Shown here: positions 25,963-35,602 of the stretch, in pieces | How positions within the stretch are numbered: the stretch's first letter is position 1 | Layout: every line of letters starts with the position of its first letter | Source of the DNA: Alkalihalobacillus sp. TS-13 | GTDB taxonomy: Bacteria; Bacillota; Bacilli; Bacillales; Fictibacillaceae | Length of the DNA stretch: 64,000 bases | Reading direction: 5' to 3' | Assembly (NCBI RefSeq): GCF_019720915.1 | Contig: NZ_JAHKSI010000001.1 | Coordinates: forward strand, 3,224,001-3,288,000 | Program-made: the position numbers and the translations under genes | Notes under the pieces: generated by a model | The model's database searches: none | What the model was told of the DNA's origin: nothing | Seen by the model: the letters and a program-made list of their open reading frames with translations, nothing else

Positions 25963-26651
25963 CTTTTGTTTTCGGAAAAGTTTTGTTTACGACTTTGATC
26001 ACCTATATTGCCTATCTGCTTGGTTTGAAACTCTATGAAAAATACAATCGTAAAAGCTGGCTCAATCCTTTATATACGGTATCACTTTTTCTCGTTTGTT
26101 TTCTTCCATTGTTACATGTGGATTATCAAAGCTATCAGGAGGGAGTGGATCTCTTTTCGTTCTTGATGCAAACAGCGATCGTATCACTCGCGATTCCATT
26201 GTTCAAACAGTGGCCGCTGTTGAAGAGGAACATTAAGAAAATCGGAATCGCAATCGTCTCAGGGAGTTTAGCAGGACTCACGACAACGCTTGCACTTGCG
26301 GGGCTTTTTAAAATCAATGCTGAAATGCTCGCTTCTCTTACCCCAAAGGCGGCCACGTTACCAATCGCTTTGTCGGTTTCAGATAAAATCGGCGGTGAAG
26401 CTTCGTTGACAGTCTTGTTCGTACTATCATCTGCGGTATTCTCGTTCATCTGCGGTCCAAAAGTGCTGGAGCTTTTCAATATTACAAGCAAGGCGGCGAG
26501 AGGTTTGGCGATGGGCGCTTCCGCACAAGCACTTGGGGCGAGCAAATGCCTGCAATGGGGTGAGGAAGAAGGCGCAATGGGGAGCGTCGGCATGACAACG
26601 ACAGCGATTTTCATTTCGGTTCTGACTCCGGTATCCATTTTATTATTGTAA
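25959..26651 (+). CDS. LrgB/CidB family membrane protein
   Basis: 230 residues, about seven membrane helices. Family-typical stretches are TPKAATLPIALSVSDKIGG (about 127-145) and RGLAMGASAQALGASKCLQW (about 185-204). It is the obligate partner of the CidA/LrgA-type gene before it. It could form a carrier for pyruvate or another small carboxylate, or act in autolysis control; the sequence does not decide between these. It has no lytSR two-component pair beside it, unlike S. aureus lrgAB. Confidence 0.88.
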   Translation: MTFVFGKVLFTTLITYIAYLLGLKLYEKYNRKSWLNPLYTVSLFLVCFLPLLHVDYQSYQEGVDLFSFLMQTAIVSLAIPLFKQWPLLKRNIKKIGIAIVSGSLAGLTTTLALAGLFKINAEMLASLTPKAATLPIALSVSDKIGGEASLTVLFVLSSAVFSFICGPKVLELFNITSKAARGLAMGASAQALGASKCLQWGEEEGAMGSVGMTTTAIFISVLTPVSILLL

Positions 26652-26667
26652 AGGAGGCGTGTTTTCG

Positions 26668-26853
26668 ATGGCTGGATATCTAAGGAAAAGTCTTGATCGT
26701 GTGAAACATCACTATATCAGCCAGCTCTTGAACGCTGGTTACTACAAATCAAGTGATCGGCAGCTTTATGAACTCACTCTGAAGGAACTGGAAAAGGAAT
26801 TCAAGATGATGCAGTTAAGAGAGATGAACAAAAGAAAACATGGGCTGGGTTAA
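26668..26853 (+). CDS. Small basic protein, FbpA (Fur-regulated basic protein)-like
   Basis: 61 residues. The segment SSDRQLYELTLKELEKEFK (about 33-51) resembles the conserved core of Bacillus FbpA-type proteins, and the whole protein is basic. FbpA proteins are proposed to help small RNAs in the iron-sparing response. AAAGGAGG lies 10 bases before the ATG at 26668; an in-frame GTG at 26659 is too close to it. It follows the LrgB-type gene by 16 bases. No Fur box was found, and the TnrA box upstream of the operon suggests nitrogen control instead. The family call is moderate. Confidence 0.6.
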   Translation: MAGYLRKSLDRVKHHYISQLLNAGYYKSSDRQLYELTLKELEKEFKMMQLREMNKRKHGLG

Positions 26854-26865
26854 CTATATATAGAA

Positions 26866-26910
26866 AAAGTGGGTGCTCTTATGATATTTTCAGGGCACCC
26901 ACCTTTCATT
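26866..26910 (+). terminator. Intrinsic terminator of the lrgAB-like operon
   Basis: GTGGGTGC and GCACCCAC pair around a loop of about 17 bases, with As before and TTTCATTTTT after the stem. It can also act on minus-strand transcripts. Confidence 0.8.
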
Positions 26911-26962
26911 TTTGTAAATTCAGCCTTTAGTTTTGTAAAACCGCTCATTATATTTGTGAATT
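26910..26962. repeat. Three-unit array of TTTTGTAAA, 21-bp period
   Basis: The G of TTTGTRAA lies at 26914, 26935 and 26956, 21 bases apart each time. It is the third of five such arrays in the window. Confidence 0.6.
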
Positions 26963-26990
26963 AGTGAGAATCTTACTTCAACAACAAGCA

Positions 26991-27018
26991 AAAAAGAGCC
27001 CGGATCAAAGGCTCTTTA
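26991..27018. terminator. Hairpin with flanking A- and T-rich sequence
   Basis: AAAGAGCC and GGCTCTTT pair around a nine-base loop at 26993-27017. It may back up the upstream terminator or terminate minus-strand transcripts leaving the chromate transporter genes. Confidence 0.5.
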
Positions 27019-27205
27019 TAAAACGCTCTTTTCGTAAAAATTGTGGTTTTTTGGTTGCTACAGAAATATACTCACTTTCCGCGGGCGAACCGCAAGCCTC
27101 CTCACTCGTTCCTCGCTGTGGGGTCTTGCCTGGCTCGCTGTTCCCGCAGGAGTCACGTATATTTCTTCCGCTTACAGGGTTTCAATAGCAACATTCTTTT
27201 AGAAA
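27019..27205. repeat. MITE-like element, short variant (family A, copy 2)
   Basis: The core reads ACTTTCCGCGGGC to TTCCCGCAGGAGTCACGT, with the CCTCCTCACTCGTTCCTCGC and GGGGTCTTGCCTGGCTCGCT boxes shared with copy 6. The flanks are inverted repeats (GAAATATAC on both ends, then GTTGCTA and a T/A-rich outer part). It ends a few bases before the chromate transporter stop codon. Confidence 0.75.
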
Positions 27206-27211
27206 ACAGCT

Positions 27212-27739
27212 TTATAAAAAGATTCCGCCATAGATGAGTGCTCCGGCAATGACGAATGCCGGATGGATCCTGAGTCTGACCAGAAACAGATAGCTCGCAG
27301 CAATAAGGAGCACCGTTTGCAGGACCCCAGAGCCTCCATAGGCACTCACAAAAAACTGATACGCCATGACACCAAGCAACACAGCGATTGCCGGTCTTAC
27401 CATCACCGTCATCCGCTTTACTTTTTCGGAATCCTTATATTTCATCAATACTTTCAAAAGGATGATCATCAAAAGGAGCGATGGCGCGACTGTAGCGAAG
27501 ACTCCAACGGCAGCACCTAGCCATCCAGCTTCTGCATAACCGATGTAACCCGCCATTTTAGTCGCGATTGGGCCAGGAAGTGCATTTCCAAGTGCTAAAA
27601 CTTCACTGAATTCCTCTGTCGACATCCAGCCATATCGGTCAACGACTTCATTTTCAACCAACGGAATCGATGCAGGACCACCTCCATAGCCAAGGATACC
27701 TGGTATGAAAAACGCTAAAAAGATATGCCAGTAGATCAT
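27212..27739 (-). CDS. Chromate transporter, half-size (second gene of pair)
   Basis: 175 residues with about five membrane helices. The family motif FFIPGILGYGGGPASIPLVE (about 10-29) and ALGNALPGPIATKMAGYIGY (about 50-69) are present. Short-chain chromate transporters work as pairs encoded by neighbouring genes and expel or exchange chromate or sulfate-like anions. It overlaps its partner by four bases. B. subtilis ywrA/ywrB is the equivalent pair, also near a gamma-glutamyltransferase (ywrD) and an Lrp-type gene (ywrC). Confidence 0.88.
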   Translation of the reverse strand: MIYWHIFLAFFIPGILGYGGGPASIPLVENEVVDRYGWMSTEEFSEVLALGNALPGPIATKMAGYIGYAEAGWLGAAVGVFATVAPSLLLMIILLKVLMKYKDSEKVKRMTVMVRPAIAVLLGVMAYQFFVSAYGGSGVLQTVLLIAASYLFLVRLRIHPAFVIAGALIYGGIFL

Positions 27740-28368
27740 GATGCACCACTCGCTTTCTTCGCTTCATCATCATTTTCGGATGATTCTCGTGTTCCGAACC
27801 AGGCATATAATAGAAGAATTCCGATGATAATTCCTGGGTGGACGTTGGCGAATTCCATCAGTACTAAAGAAAGTGCGATGATAACAAGCGCCTGTACCCA
27901 TCCTAAACCAGCTTTCGATTTTTTCGTGAATTGCCAGGTCAACTGGGCGAGCATGAACCCGACGACAGGAACCACAGCCTTGGTCATTCCTTGCACCCAA
28001 GTTTTGTCTTTATACATACTGAGGGTCGTCAATAGAGCGATCATCGCTAGAATGGAAGGTAAAATAGTTGCTAAAACGGCATTGATCATTCCCATCGTGC
28101 CAGCAACCCGGTACCCGATATAGCCCGCAAGTTTCGTCGCAATCGGCCCTGGAAGCGTATTACCGAGGGCAAGCAAATCCCCGAATTCATCATCCGTAAA
28201 CCACCCGTAATGCTCAACAACCTCTTTATGGACGAGCGGAATGGAGGAAGGCCCCCCTCCATAGCCGAAAATACCGACTCGGAAAAAGGCCATGAACAAA
28301 GGAATGTGTATGGTTTTCTTCTTTACCGTCTTAGGAGGATTTACCTCTGTTTCGCTTCTCCCTACCAA
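27736..28368 (-). CDS. Chromate transporter, half-size (first gene of pair)
   Basis: 210 residues. The family motif FFRVGIFGYGGGPSSIPLVH (about 28-47) and ALGNTLPGPIATKLAGYIGY (about 68-87) mirror those of the next gene. The likely start is TTG at 28368, overlapping the gamma-glutamyltransferase stop by seven bases; it has no strong ribosome site, so translational coupling is likely. A later Met start (about residue 26) would cut into the first helix. The C-terminus is an acidic tail. Confidence 0.86.
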   Translation of the reverse strand: MVGRSETEVNPPKTVKKKTIHIPLFMAFFRVGIFGYGGGPSSIPLVHKEVVEHYGWFTDDEFGDLLALGNTLPGPIATKLAGYIGYRVAGTMGMINAVLATILPSILAMIALLTTLSMYKDKTWVQGMTKAVVPVVGFMLAQLTWQFTKKSKAGLGWVQALVIIALSLVLMEFANVHPGIIIGILLLYAWFGTRESSENDDEAKKASGAS

Positions 28369-29972
28369 GCGGCAACACTACCATCCGTCCGTGATTCCGT
28401 TCCACCTGAAAGGACACCCGTCTCTGGATCACGCCAAATGATCTGCCCCCTCCCGAACGGACCGCCATCTAATGCAACTTGGATCTGATGGCCTTTTCGT
28501 GCAAGAGCTTGTGCAATAGGGTTCGGGAAGTTCGGCTCCACTAAAACTTTCTTGTCCTCCATCCATTGCCATCTTGGTGCGTCAAGCGCAGCTTGTGGGT
28601 TGAGATGAAAATCAAGCGTGTTCATGATCACCTGCAGATGCCCTTGCGGCTGCATGAATCCACCCATCACACCGAATGGACCGACTGGCTGATCGCCCTT
28701 GGTCAAAAAGCCCGGGATGATCGTGTGATAGGTTTTCTTACCACCTTCAAGACGATTATCATGTTCAGAATCCATCGAAAAATTGTGGCCGCGATTTTGC
28801 AGCGCAATTCCCGTGCCTGGCACAACGAGTCCTGAACCGAATCCCATGTAGTTGCTCTGGATGAACGATACCATGTTTCCTTCTGAATCAGCGGTCGAAA
28901 GATAGACTGTTCCGCCTTTTGGAGGCGTTCCTGGTGTCGGATCCATTGCCTTTTCCCCGATCAGTTTCCTCCGTTCTTCAGCATACGCCTCACTTAAAAG
29001 GTCTTCCGTTCTCGTCGTCATCGATTTGTTTTCCGTCACATATTTGAGACCGTCCGTGAATGCGAGTTTAATTGACTCGATCTGTTTGTGATACGTTTCG
29101 ACGTCTTCCTTACTCTTATACTCCGAGTCTTTAAGAAGGTTCAACGCCATCAACGCGATGATCCCCTGACCATTCGGGGGAATCTCCCAAACTTTATGTC
29201 CGCGATACTCAACACCGATCGGATCGACCCACTCAGACTGATAGGCTGCTAGATCCTCCTTACGTAAAAACCCGTCATACTTTTTCGAGAAAGCGTCAAT
29301 TTGATCAGCGATTTTTCCACGATAAAACGACTCCGCTTTTGTTTCAGCGATGTCACGTAAAGTCGCTGCATGCCCTTCAGAACGCCATACGTCTCCTACT
29401 TCAGGTGCTTTTCCATCAGGTGCGAATGTATCAAACCAGTGCTTGAATGCATCATCGGTTAGCACATTTTTAAAATGCTCAGCAGCTTTCTTCCAAAACT
29501 TCCCTAACGTCGGTGAAATTGGATAGCCTTCTTCAGCATAATCGATGGCCGGCGCCAGCACCTTCGTCAACGGCAATTTACCGAAACGTTCCGACAACGC
29601 AGCCCAGGCTCCTGGTGCACCTGGTACTGTGACAGGAATCCAACCGTATTTTGGGATTTCCTCGACTCCTCTTTGTTTGAGTGCTTCTATTGAAATCGAT
29701 TGTGGTGATGGACCGCTTGCATTCAGTCCATGCAACTTCCCTTTCGTCCAAACGAGCGCAAACGCATCGCCGCCGATCCCGTTCGAAGTCGGCTCTACCA
29801 CAGTCAAACAGGCAGCAGTTGCGATCGCTGCATCGACTGCATTACCGCCTTTTTTCAAGATATCCAGACCCGCTTGTGCAGCGAGCGGCTGCGAGGTAGC
29901 CACCATTCCATTTTTAGCGAATGTCGTCATCCGTTGTGATGGATACGGATTATACAAAGCATCATAACTCAT
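28362..29972 (-). CDS. Gamma-glutamyltransferase family protein (YwrD-like)
   Basis: 536 residues from ATG at 29972. The precursor-type Ntn-hydrolase fold is clear: GNAVDAAIATAACLTVVEP (about 43-61), GIGGDAFALVW and the autocleavage site GGTVYLSTADSEGN, with the nucleophile at Thr355. No signal peptide is present, so it should be cytoplasmic, unlike secreted Ggt. It cleaves gamma-glutamyl bonds of glutathione-like or gamma-glutamyl peptides. It ends an operon that starts with a complete peptide importer, which suggests that imported gamma-glutamyl compounds are its substrate. AAGGGGG precedes the start. Confidence 0.88.
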   Translation of the reverse strand: MSYDALYNPYPSQRMTTFAKNGMVATSQPLAAQAGLDILKKGGNAVDAAIATAACLTVVEPTSNGIGGDAFALVWTKGKLHGLNASGPSPQSISIEALKQRGVEEIPKYGWIPVTVPGAPGAWAALSERFGKLPLTKVLAPAIDYAEEGYPISPTLGKFWKKAAEHFKNVLTDDAFKHWFDTFAPDGKAPEVGDVWRSEGHAATLRDIAETKAESFYRGKIADQIDAFSKKYDGFLRKEDLAAYQSEWVDPIGVEYRGHKVWEIPPNGQGIIALMALNLLKDSEYKSKEDVETYHKQIESIKLAFTDGLKYVTENKSMTTRTEDLLSEAYAEERRKLIGEKAMDPTPGTPPKGGTVYLSTADSEGNMVSFIQSNYMGFGSGLVVPGTGIALQNRGHNFSMDSEHDNRLEGGKKTYHTIIPGFLTKGDQPVGPFGVMGGFMQPQGHLQVIMNTLDFHLNPQAALDAPRWQWMEDKKVLVEPNFPNPIAQALARKGHQIQVALDGGPFGRGQIIWRDPETGVLSGGTESRTDGSVAAW

Positions 29973-29987
29973 GATCAATTCCCCCTT

Positions 29988-30965
29988 CTAAACTTCATGA
30001 CAGGCAACGAAATGATTTTCCTCTACTTCTCTCCATACCGGTTTTTCTTCCTTACATTGTCCAGTTGCCAGTGGACATCTTGTATGAAAAGGACACCCTT
30101 TAGGAGGATTCGCTGGATTCGGTAAATCCCCTTCTAGCTTCACACGTTTACGCTTCCTCCCTGGAATTGGACGAGGGATTGCAGATAACAGAGCTTTCGT
30201 ATAAGGGTGCAGAGGATTCTCGTAAATTCGATCAGCTGATGCGAGCTCTGCAGTATTTCCGAGATACATGACAAGAACGCGATCACTGATATGACGGACT
30301 ACGCCTAGATCATGTGAAATGAACATGTAAGTCAATTGATGTTTATCCTGAAGGTCTTTTAAAAGTTTGATGACTTGGGCTTGCACCGATACATCAAGTG
30401 CAGAAACAGCCTCATCACAAACGATGAATGAAGGGTTCAATGCAATCGCTCTGGCAATGCCGATACGTTGCCGTTGACCCCCACTGAATTCATGGGGATA
30501 ACGGTCATAATGTTCTGGTTTTAAGCCAACCTCTTCAAGCAAACTGCTAACCTTTTCTTTCCGCGCTTTCTTAGACATTGAAGTATGGATGATAAAAGCC
30601 TCTTCAAGCGCATCACCGATTCGCTGTCTGGGATTCAATGAGGCATATGGATCCTGGAAAATCATCTGCATCTGCCTTTTGTATTTTTTGAGCTTGGATT
30701 CAGGGAGCGTTCCAATCTCTTCGCCCTTAAACTGTATTGATCCTTCTGTCAAAGGTTCAAGTCTAAGCACAGCACGGCCAAATGTTGATTTTCCACATCC
30801 GGACTCACCAACAACACCCAGTGTTTCTCCTTCATAGACATCAATGGTCACATTTTCAACCGCCTTGACATGGCCTTGTACTCTTTGAAGGATGCCTCCT
30901 TTTATTGGATAATACTTTTTCATTTTGCTGATTTTAAGAAGTGGTTGCTGCTGTTTCTGCATCAT
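29988..30965 (-). CDS. Oligo/dipeptide ABC transporter ATPase, OppF/DppF type
   Basis: 325 residues from an ATG pair at 30965, chosen because AGGAGGTGG lies just upstream; the longer frame before it lies inside oppD. The Walker [10 protein letters not shown], signature FSGGQRQRIGIARA and Walker B FIVCDEAVSALD are intact, and the C-terminal oligopeptide-transporter extension with a Cys cluster (GCPFHTRCPLATGQC) is present. It energises peptide import with the OppD-type ATPase. It overlaps that gene by 32 bases. Opp versus Dpp cannot be decided. Confidence 0.9.
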   Translation of the reverse strand: MMQKQQQPLLKISKMKKYYPIKGGILQRVQGHVKAVENVTIDVYEGETLGVVGESGCGKSTFGRAVLRLEPLTEGSIQFKGEEIGTLPESKLKKYKRQMQMIFQDPYASLNPRQRIGDALEEAFIIHTSMSKKARKEKVSSLLEEVGLKPEHYDRYPHEFSGGQRQRIGIARAIALNPSFIVCDEAVSALDVSVQAQVIKLLKDLQDKHQLTYMFISHDLGVVRHISDRVLVMYLGNTAELASADRIYENPLHPYTKALLSAIPRPIPGRKRKRVKLEGDLPNPANPPKGCPFHTRCPLATGQCKEEKPVWREVEENHFVACHEV

Positions 30966-31941
30966 TATTTTGCTCCACCTCCTGTAACCAGCATCTAACC
31001 GTATGCGTTTCATTGACAGTAAAGGTCTTCGGGGATTGTTCCCTGCATTTTTCCGTTGCGAATTCACATCGGTTATGGAAACGGCATCCACTTATTTTTT
31101 CGTTCAAATTAGGAAGAGTGCCAGGGATTGGTTCCAATTGATGGTCACGGTCATCTACATTTGGCACTGATTTCAACAATCCCTTTGTATACGGGTGCTG
31201 AGGATTCATAAACAAACTTTCAACATCTGCTTCTTCGATTTTTTCCCCAGCATACATGACCATGACGCGGTCAGCTACTTCGGCAACAACCCCCATATCG
31301 TGCGTGACCATGATGATGCCCATACCTAACTCTTCTTTCATCTCATCAATAAGATCAAGTATTTGGGCTTGTATTGTAACATCGAGTGCCGTTGTCGGTT
31401 CATCAGCTATCAAAAGGGATGGTCGACACGCTAAAGCCATCGATATCATAATCCTCTGTCTCATCCCCCCGCTCAGTTCATGGGGATACTGGGACATTCT
31501 CTTTTCCGGATAAGGGATGCCTACTTGATTCAATAACTCGATCCCTTTACGATGGGCTTGCCGGTGAGATAACTTCTTATGGATCATTAACGGTTCACGG
31601 ATTTGAAACCCAACTGTGAAAACTGGATTCAAAGCCGTCATCGGTTCTTGGAAAATCATCGACATCTTGTTGCCCCGAAGTTTACGCAACTCTTCTTTTG
31701 TTAATTTCGTCAGTTCTTGACCCGCAAATTGTACAGACCCTTCACTGATTTCGCCATTATTGGGAAGCAGACCCATTATGGATAAAGATGTGATACTTTT
31801 CCCACACCCCGACTCTCCAACGATACAAACCGTTTGGCCTTTATTGACGGAAAATGAAACCCCACGGACGGCTGTAAGCTTTCCTTCAGCCGTTTTGAAT
31901 TTCGTTACGAGGTTTTCCACCTTTAGCAACTGTTCTGGCAT
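30934..31941 (-). CDS. Oligo/dipeptide ABC transporter ATPase, OppD/DppD type
   Basis: 335 residues starting [14 protein letters not shown] at 31941, with GAGTAGGG before it. Motifs are GESGCGKSI (Walker A, ending in Ile where Thr or Ser is usual, followed by TSL), [15 protein letters not shown] (signature) and [12 protein letters not shown] (Walker B), plus a C-terminal [15 protein letters not shown] cluster. It partners the OppF-type ATPase. It follows the substrate-binding protein by seven bases, an order (permeases, binding protein, ATPases) common in Dpp-type operons. Confidence 0.9.
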   Translation of the reverse strand: MPEQLLKVENLVTKFKTAEGKLTAVRGVSFSVNKGQTVCIVGESGCGKSITSLSIMGLLPNNGEISEGSVQFAGQELTKLTKEELRKLRGNKMSMIFQEPMTALNPVFTVGFQIREPLMIHKKLSHRQAHRKGIELLNQVGIPYPEKRMSQYPHELSGGMRQRIMISMALACRPSLLIADEPTTALDVTIQAQILDLIDEMKEELGMGIIMVTHDMGVVAEVADRVMVMYAGEKIEEADVESLFMNPQHPYTKGLLKSVPNVDDRDHQLEPIPGTLPNLNEKISGCRFHNRCEFATEKCREQSPKTFTVNETHTVRCWLQEVEQNNDAETAATTS

Positions 31942-31948
31942 GTTAACC

Positions 31949-33493
31949 CTACTCTCTGTATACGTTATATAATGACCATCGGCCAGTAGGATCCATCTCC
32001 AAGCCTTTAACCGATTTATCATATGCCGCTGCTACAAAACCGTGGTTCATGACTACCCATGGTATGTCTTCTACTACGATTTCATTCGCTTCGATCAGTT
32101 TCTGTTTGCGTCCTTCCTGATCGACAATATTTCGTGATTCATCTACCAATTTATCAAACTCAGGATTCGAATATTGAACGCGGTTTGATGAACCAATATT
32201 ATCGCTATGAAGGTTTGGATAAAGAAGCTCACTTCCATCCGCGGTTGAATTTGTCCAGCCTAGAAAAGTGATATCAAATTCACCTTTTTTACTCACATCC
32301 AGGAAGGTGCCCCATTCCAGTGTTTCGATTTGAGGTTTTAAACCAACCTCTTTTAGCTGAGCCTGGACGATCTCAGCCATGTTCATATACACTGGCGTAT
32401 TCGCAACCAACATTTTGACTTCATCCCCAGAATATCCATTTTCTTCAAGGAGTTGTTTTGCCTTCTCCGGATCATACTCGTAACCTAATTCTTCGGCTGA
32501 CTGGTCATAACCAAAAACTTTCGGCCCAATGATGCTGTTGGATCCGACACCTAATCCTTTTAATTTTTTAACATAAGCCTCTCTGTCTAATGCGTGTGCA
32601 ACAGCCTGTCTGAATGGAAGCTCATTTGATGGAGCTTTAGCCATGTTAAAGCCAAGGTATGATATGGGGGTTCCTTCTTTTTTCATGATCTCGACATTTT
32701 TAAGCGATTCAAGTCGTGGCAAATGCTCAGCCGTAAGTCCATCAATGAATTGAACCTCTCCAGTTTGAAGCATTGAGACAGCTGTATTCACTTCAGGAAC
32801 GACTTTGAACGTCACTTTATCAAGTTGAGGTGGATCTTGCCAATAATCCTTATTGCCTTCTAGCGTAATATGGTTCCCTGACTTCCATTCAACAAATTTA
32901 AAAGGGCCAGTCCCGACAGGCTCCTTGTTCAAATTCCCCTTTTTATCAGCGGTTGGGCTCACAATTGACGCATTTGAATGGGATAATGCTGCAAGCATTG
33001 CACCATACGGTTCTTTCGTTTTGATGACAACGGTATATTCATCTTTCACCTCGATGGATTCAATCGGCTCCAATAAGGATGCTCGAGGTGCCGCAGTTTC
33101 CGGATTTCTGAACTTATCGAATGTATATTTTACAGCTTCAGCATTAAAGTCAGTTCCATCATGGAACTTGATTCCCTCTTTCAGTTTGATCACCCAGGTT
33201 TTCTGATCTGGGTTTTCATATGATTCTGCAAGGTATGGAACGATTTCCATCGACTTTTCATCCCGGATGAATAAAGTTTCATAGATTTGTTCAATAACTC
33301 GGGATGAAACCGAGTCGTTTGTTTCGATCGGTGATAGACCCACCGCCTTTGTTGTAGTCGCATACGTCAGCTCCTGAGGAACGTCCCCACCTCCAGAGCC
33401 TTTACCTGACTCTCCTCCACTGCAACCTGCTAATGCGACAGATACGATTAAGAAGACAACCAATAAACAAGTGCTCAAGCGTTTCATTTTCAT
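31949..33493 (-). CDS. Peptide ABC transporter substrate-binding lipoprotein (family 5)
   Basis: 514 residues with a lipoprotein signal peptide ending VSVALAGC (Cys24 as lipidation site) and a Gly/Ser linker. The mature part shows the family 5 fold, with LAESYENPDQKTWVIKLKEG (about 93-112) followed by IKFHDGTDF and VGTGPFKFVEW. It captures peptides outside the membrane for the OppBCDF-type importer. The ligand is unknown; the gamma-glutamyltransferase downstream suggests glutathione or gamma-glutamyl peptides. GGGAGGAAA precedes the start. Confidence 0.92.
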   Translation of the reverse strand: MKMKRLSTCLLVVFLIVSVALAGCSGGESGKGSGGGDVPQELTYATTTKAVGLSPIETNDSVSSRVIEQIYETLFIRDEKSMEIVPYLAESYENPDQKTWVIKLKEGIKFHDGTDFNAEAVKYTFDKFRNPETAAPRASLLEPIESIEVKDEYTVVIKTKEPYGAMLAALSHSNASIVSPTADKKGNLNKEPVGTGPFKFVEWKSGNHITLEGNKDYWQDPPQLDKVTFKVVPEVNTAVSMLQTGEVQFIDGLTAEHLPRLESLKNVEIMKKEGTPISYLGFNMAKAPSNELPFRQAVAHALDREAYVKKLKGLGVGSNSIIGPKVFGYDQSAEELGYEYDPEKAKQLLEENGYSGDEVKMLVANTPVYMNMAEIVQAQLKEVGLKPQIETLEWGTFLDVSKKGEFDITFLGWTNSTADGSELLYPNLHSDNIGSSNRVQYSNPEFDKLVDESRNIVDQEGRKQKLIEANEIVVEDIPWVVMNHGFVAAAYDKSVKGLEMDPTGRWSLYNVYRE

Positions 33494-33517
33494 TTTAACC
33501 TTTCCTCCCGTTGATTT

Positions 33518-34420
33518 TTAGTTATTGAAATCCATGTTAGGGTCCAACGCATCACGCAACCCATCACCCAAAACATTAAACGCAAACACAACTAGCATGA
33601 TTGCAATCCCTGGAACTATTGTCATATGTGGTGATGTCCACATAAAATCCTGACCAGCTGCAATCATAGCGCCCCACTCCGGTATCGGCGGCTGTGCACC
33701 AAGTCCCAAAAAACTAAGTGCAGATGTTGAAAGAATCGCAGTAGCCATTCTCATTGTTGCAAACACGATGATCGGAGCCATGCAATTCGGTAGAATATGT
33801 TTGATGAGAATACGGAAATTACTTGCCCCGAGAGATTTCATCGCTACGATGTATTCTTGTTTTTTTACAGTTAAGACACTTCCCCTTACAATTCGGGCGC
33901 ATGTCGGTATCGACCAAATACTTATCGCAATCATTACGTTCACTAGACTTGTTCCTAACATTGCAATGATTAACATGGCCAATAAAATTCCTGGAAAAGC
34001 AAACAACAGATCTACAAATCGCATGATGATTCCATCAAGTTTTTTATAATAACCAGATATAAGTCCTAACGTTATTCCACCGATTAAACCGAGAATGACG
34101 GATGCGAAACCGACAACCAGAGATATCCTGGCACCAAAGACGATCCTGCTCCACATATCCCGACCATAATTATCCGTACCTAGCCAATGCCCCTCTGAAA
34201 AAACAGGTAACTCACTTTCTGCCAGTGATTGGTGAACGGGATCAAATGTAGTGATCCAATCTGCGAAAATAGCCATCAAAGCTTGTATGAAAATGATGAT
34301 CAGACCAAATACTGCTAATCTGTTCTTTAATAATCGTTTTGTGATCACTAACACCATTTTCTCTTTTTTTTGTTTGCTGTTTTCAAATTTTGAATTTGAA
34401 GCTACTGCCTCTCCAGACAT
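33518..34420 (-). CDS. Peptide ABC transporter permease, OppC/DppC type
   Basis: 300 residues from ATG at 34420, with AAAGGAGG upstream; an in-frame Met six codons earlier is inside that ribosome site. It has six membrane helices. Family features are the N-terminal HWLGTDNYGRDMWSRIVFGA (about 72-91) and the EAA loop VAMKSLGASNFRILIKHILP (about 191-210). It forms the channel with the OppB-type protein 24 bases upstream. Confidence 0.92.
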   Translation of the reverse strand: MSGEAVASNSKFENSKQKKEKMVLVITKRLLKNRLAVFGLIIIFIQALMAIFADWITTFDPVHQSLAESELPVFSEGHWLGTDNYGRDMWSRIVFGARISLVVGFASVILGLIGGITLGLISGYYKKLDGIIMRFVDLLFAFPGILLAMLIIAMLGTSLVNVMIAISIWSIPTCARIVRGSVLTVKKQEYIVAMKSLGASNFRILIKHILPNCMAPIIVFATMRMATAILSTSALSFLGLGAQPPIPEWGAMIAAGQDFMWTSPHMTIVPGIAIMLVVFAFNVLGDGLRDALDPNMDFNN

Positions 34421-34443
34421 TTGAGAACCTCCTTTCAAACCGA

Positions 34444-35385
34444 TTAATCGTAGCTGATTCGTGGATCAATAAACGCATATATAATGTCAACGATCAGATT
34501 TACAAGCACGAACAGGGTGGCAACAAGCAGGACTGACCCTTGTACCATAGGAAAGTCTCTAGCTGCGATCGCTTCAATCATCAGTCGCCCTACCCCATTG
34601 ATGGCAAAGACTTGTTCAGTTATGATCGTTCCTCCTAAAAGGAACCCGAAATTCAAACCAATGACTGTGATGACTGGAATCATCGCATTTCTTAATGCAT
34701 GAATCCAAACAACTGATTTTTCCTTTACTCCCTTAGCCCTGGCTGTCCGGATGAAATCAGCCCTGATCACTTCCAACATTGTTGAACGACTCATTCGGGC
34801 AATCATTGCAGCTGATCCTGTCCCTAAAGTAATTGCAGGCAATATCAGCTGTTTCATCCCCTCGATTGTCCAAAAAGGAGCACTTAACCCTCCCACAGGA
34901 AGCCATTGCAAATTAACTGCAAAGATCAGAATCAGAACCGTCCCGAGCCAAAAATTCGGAATAGATATCCCGGCAAGCGCAACTGTTGTGCTTGAAATAT
35001 CAAGCCATGAGTTTTGCTTCAATGCAGAGATGATCCCTGCTGTAACCCCAATGACTACGGCAACAATCATGCTTGCTATGGCAAGGTTCAGTGTATTGGG
35101 AAACCTGGTGAGGATTGCTTCACTTACGGATTCTTTTGATTGATAGGAAAACCCGAGGTCCCCTTGGAGAACCCCTGCTATGTAATTTCCGTATTGGACC
35201 AATACCGGATCATTCAAACCGAGATTATCCCTGATTGCTTCAATATCAGATTCCGTTGCAGTCGGCCCACCGATTATACTCGCAGGGTCACCTGGTGAAA
35301 TATGCATACTCATAAAAACGATAAAGGATATCCCAAAAAGCAATAACACCAACTGTAAAAGACGTCTAAGAATAAGACTAATCAT
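34444..35385 (-). CDS. Peptide ABC transporter permease, OppB/DppB type
   Basis: 313 residues with six membrane helices. The N-terminal RRLLQLVLLLFGISFIVF, the motif SPGDPA and the EAA loop IRTARAKGVKEKSVVWIHAL are those of the OppB/DppB family. It is the first gene of an eight-gene minus-strand run (oppB, oppC, binding protein, oppD, oppF, ggt, two chromate transporters) with no gap above 25 bases. A ribosome site GGAGGTG precedes the ATG. Confidence 0.92.
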   Translation of the reverse strand: MISLILRRLLQLVLLLFGISFIVFMSMHISPGDPASIIGGPTATESDIEAIRDNLGLNDPVLVQYGNYIAGVLQGDLGFSYQSKESVSEAILTRFPNTLNLAIASMIVAVVIGVTAGIISALKQNSWLDISSTTVALAGISIPNFWLGTVLILIFAVNLQWLPVGGLSAPFWTIEGMKQLILPAITLGTGSAAMIARMSRSTMLEVIRADFIRTARAKGVKEKSVVWIHALRNAMIPVITVIGLNFGFLLGGTIITEQVFAINGVGRLMIEAIAARDFPMVQGSVLLVATLFVLVNLIVDIIYAFIDPRISYD

Positions 35386-35473
35386 GATTTCACCTCCAAT
35401 AATTTCGGCATACGAAATAAAAAATGAAAAAATAATCCCAATTTCAATAATGAAGATGGAAAATTATAGATAT

Positions 35474-35485
35474 CTTTTCGAAAAG
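35474..35485. promoter_or_regulatory. Perfect 12-bp palindrome upstream of the opp-type operon
   Basis: CTTTTCGAAAAG is fully symmetric and lies about 90 bases before oppB in a very AT-rich region. Its TTTCGAAAA core recurs at 35620-35629. It could be an operator, possibly for the Lrp-type regulator encoded upstream; this is inference only. Confidence 0.35.
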
Positions 35486-35602
35486 TAATTATTTATTTTT
35501 TGTACATTTGTTAATTCATATCCCTTATTTTATTTACAAATGTATGGTCAATTAAATTATTTATGATTATATAGATACTCAAGACAAAAATCCACAAAAT
35601 AT

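Noticed and set aside
28813-28823. GTGCCTGGCAC, identical to the array core, inside the gamma-glutamyltransferase gene
   Set aside because: It is a single copy that encodes a VPGTG stretch of the enzyme, with no neighbours at 48 bases.
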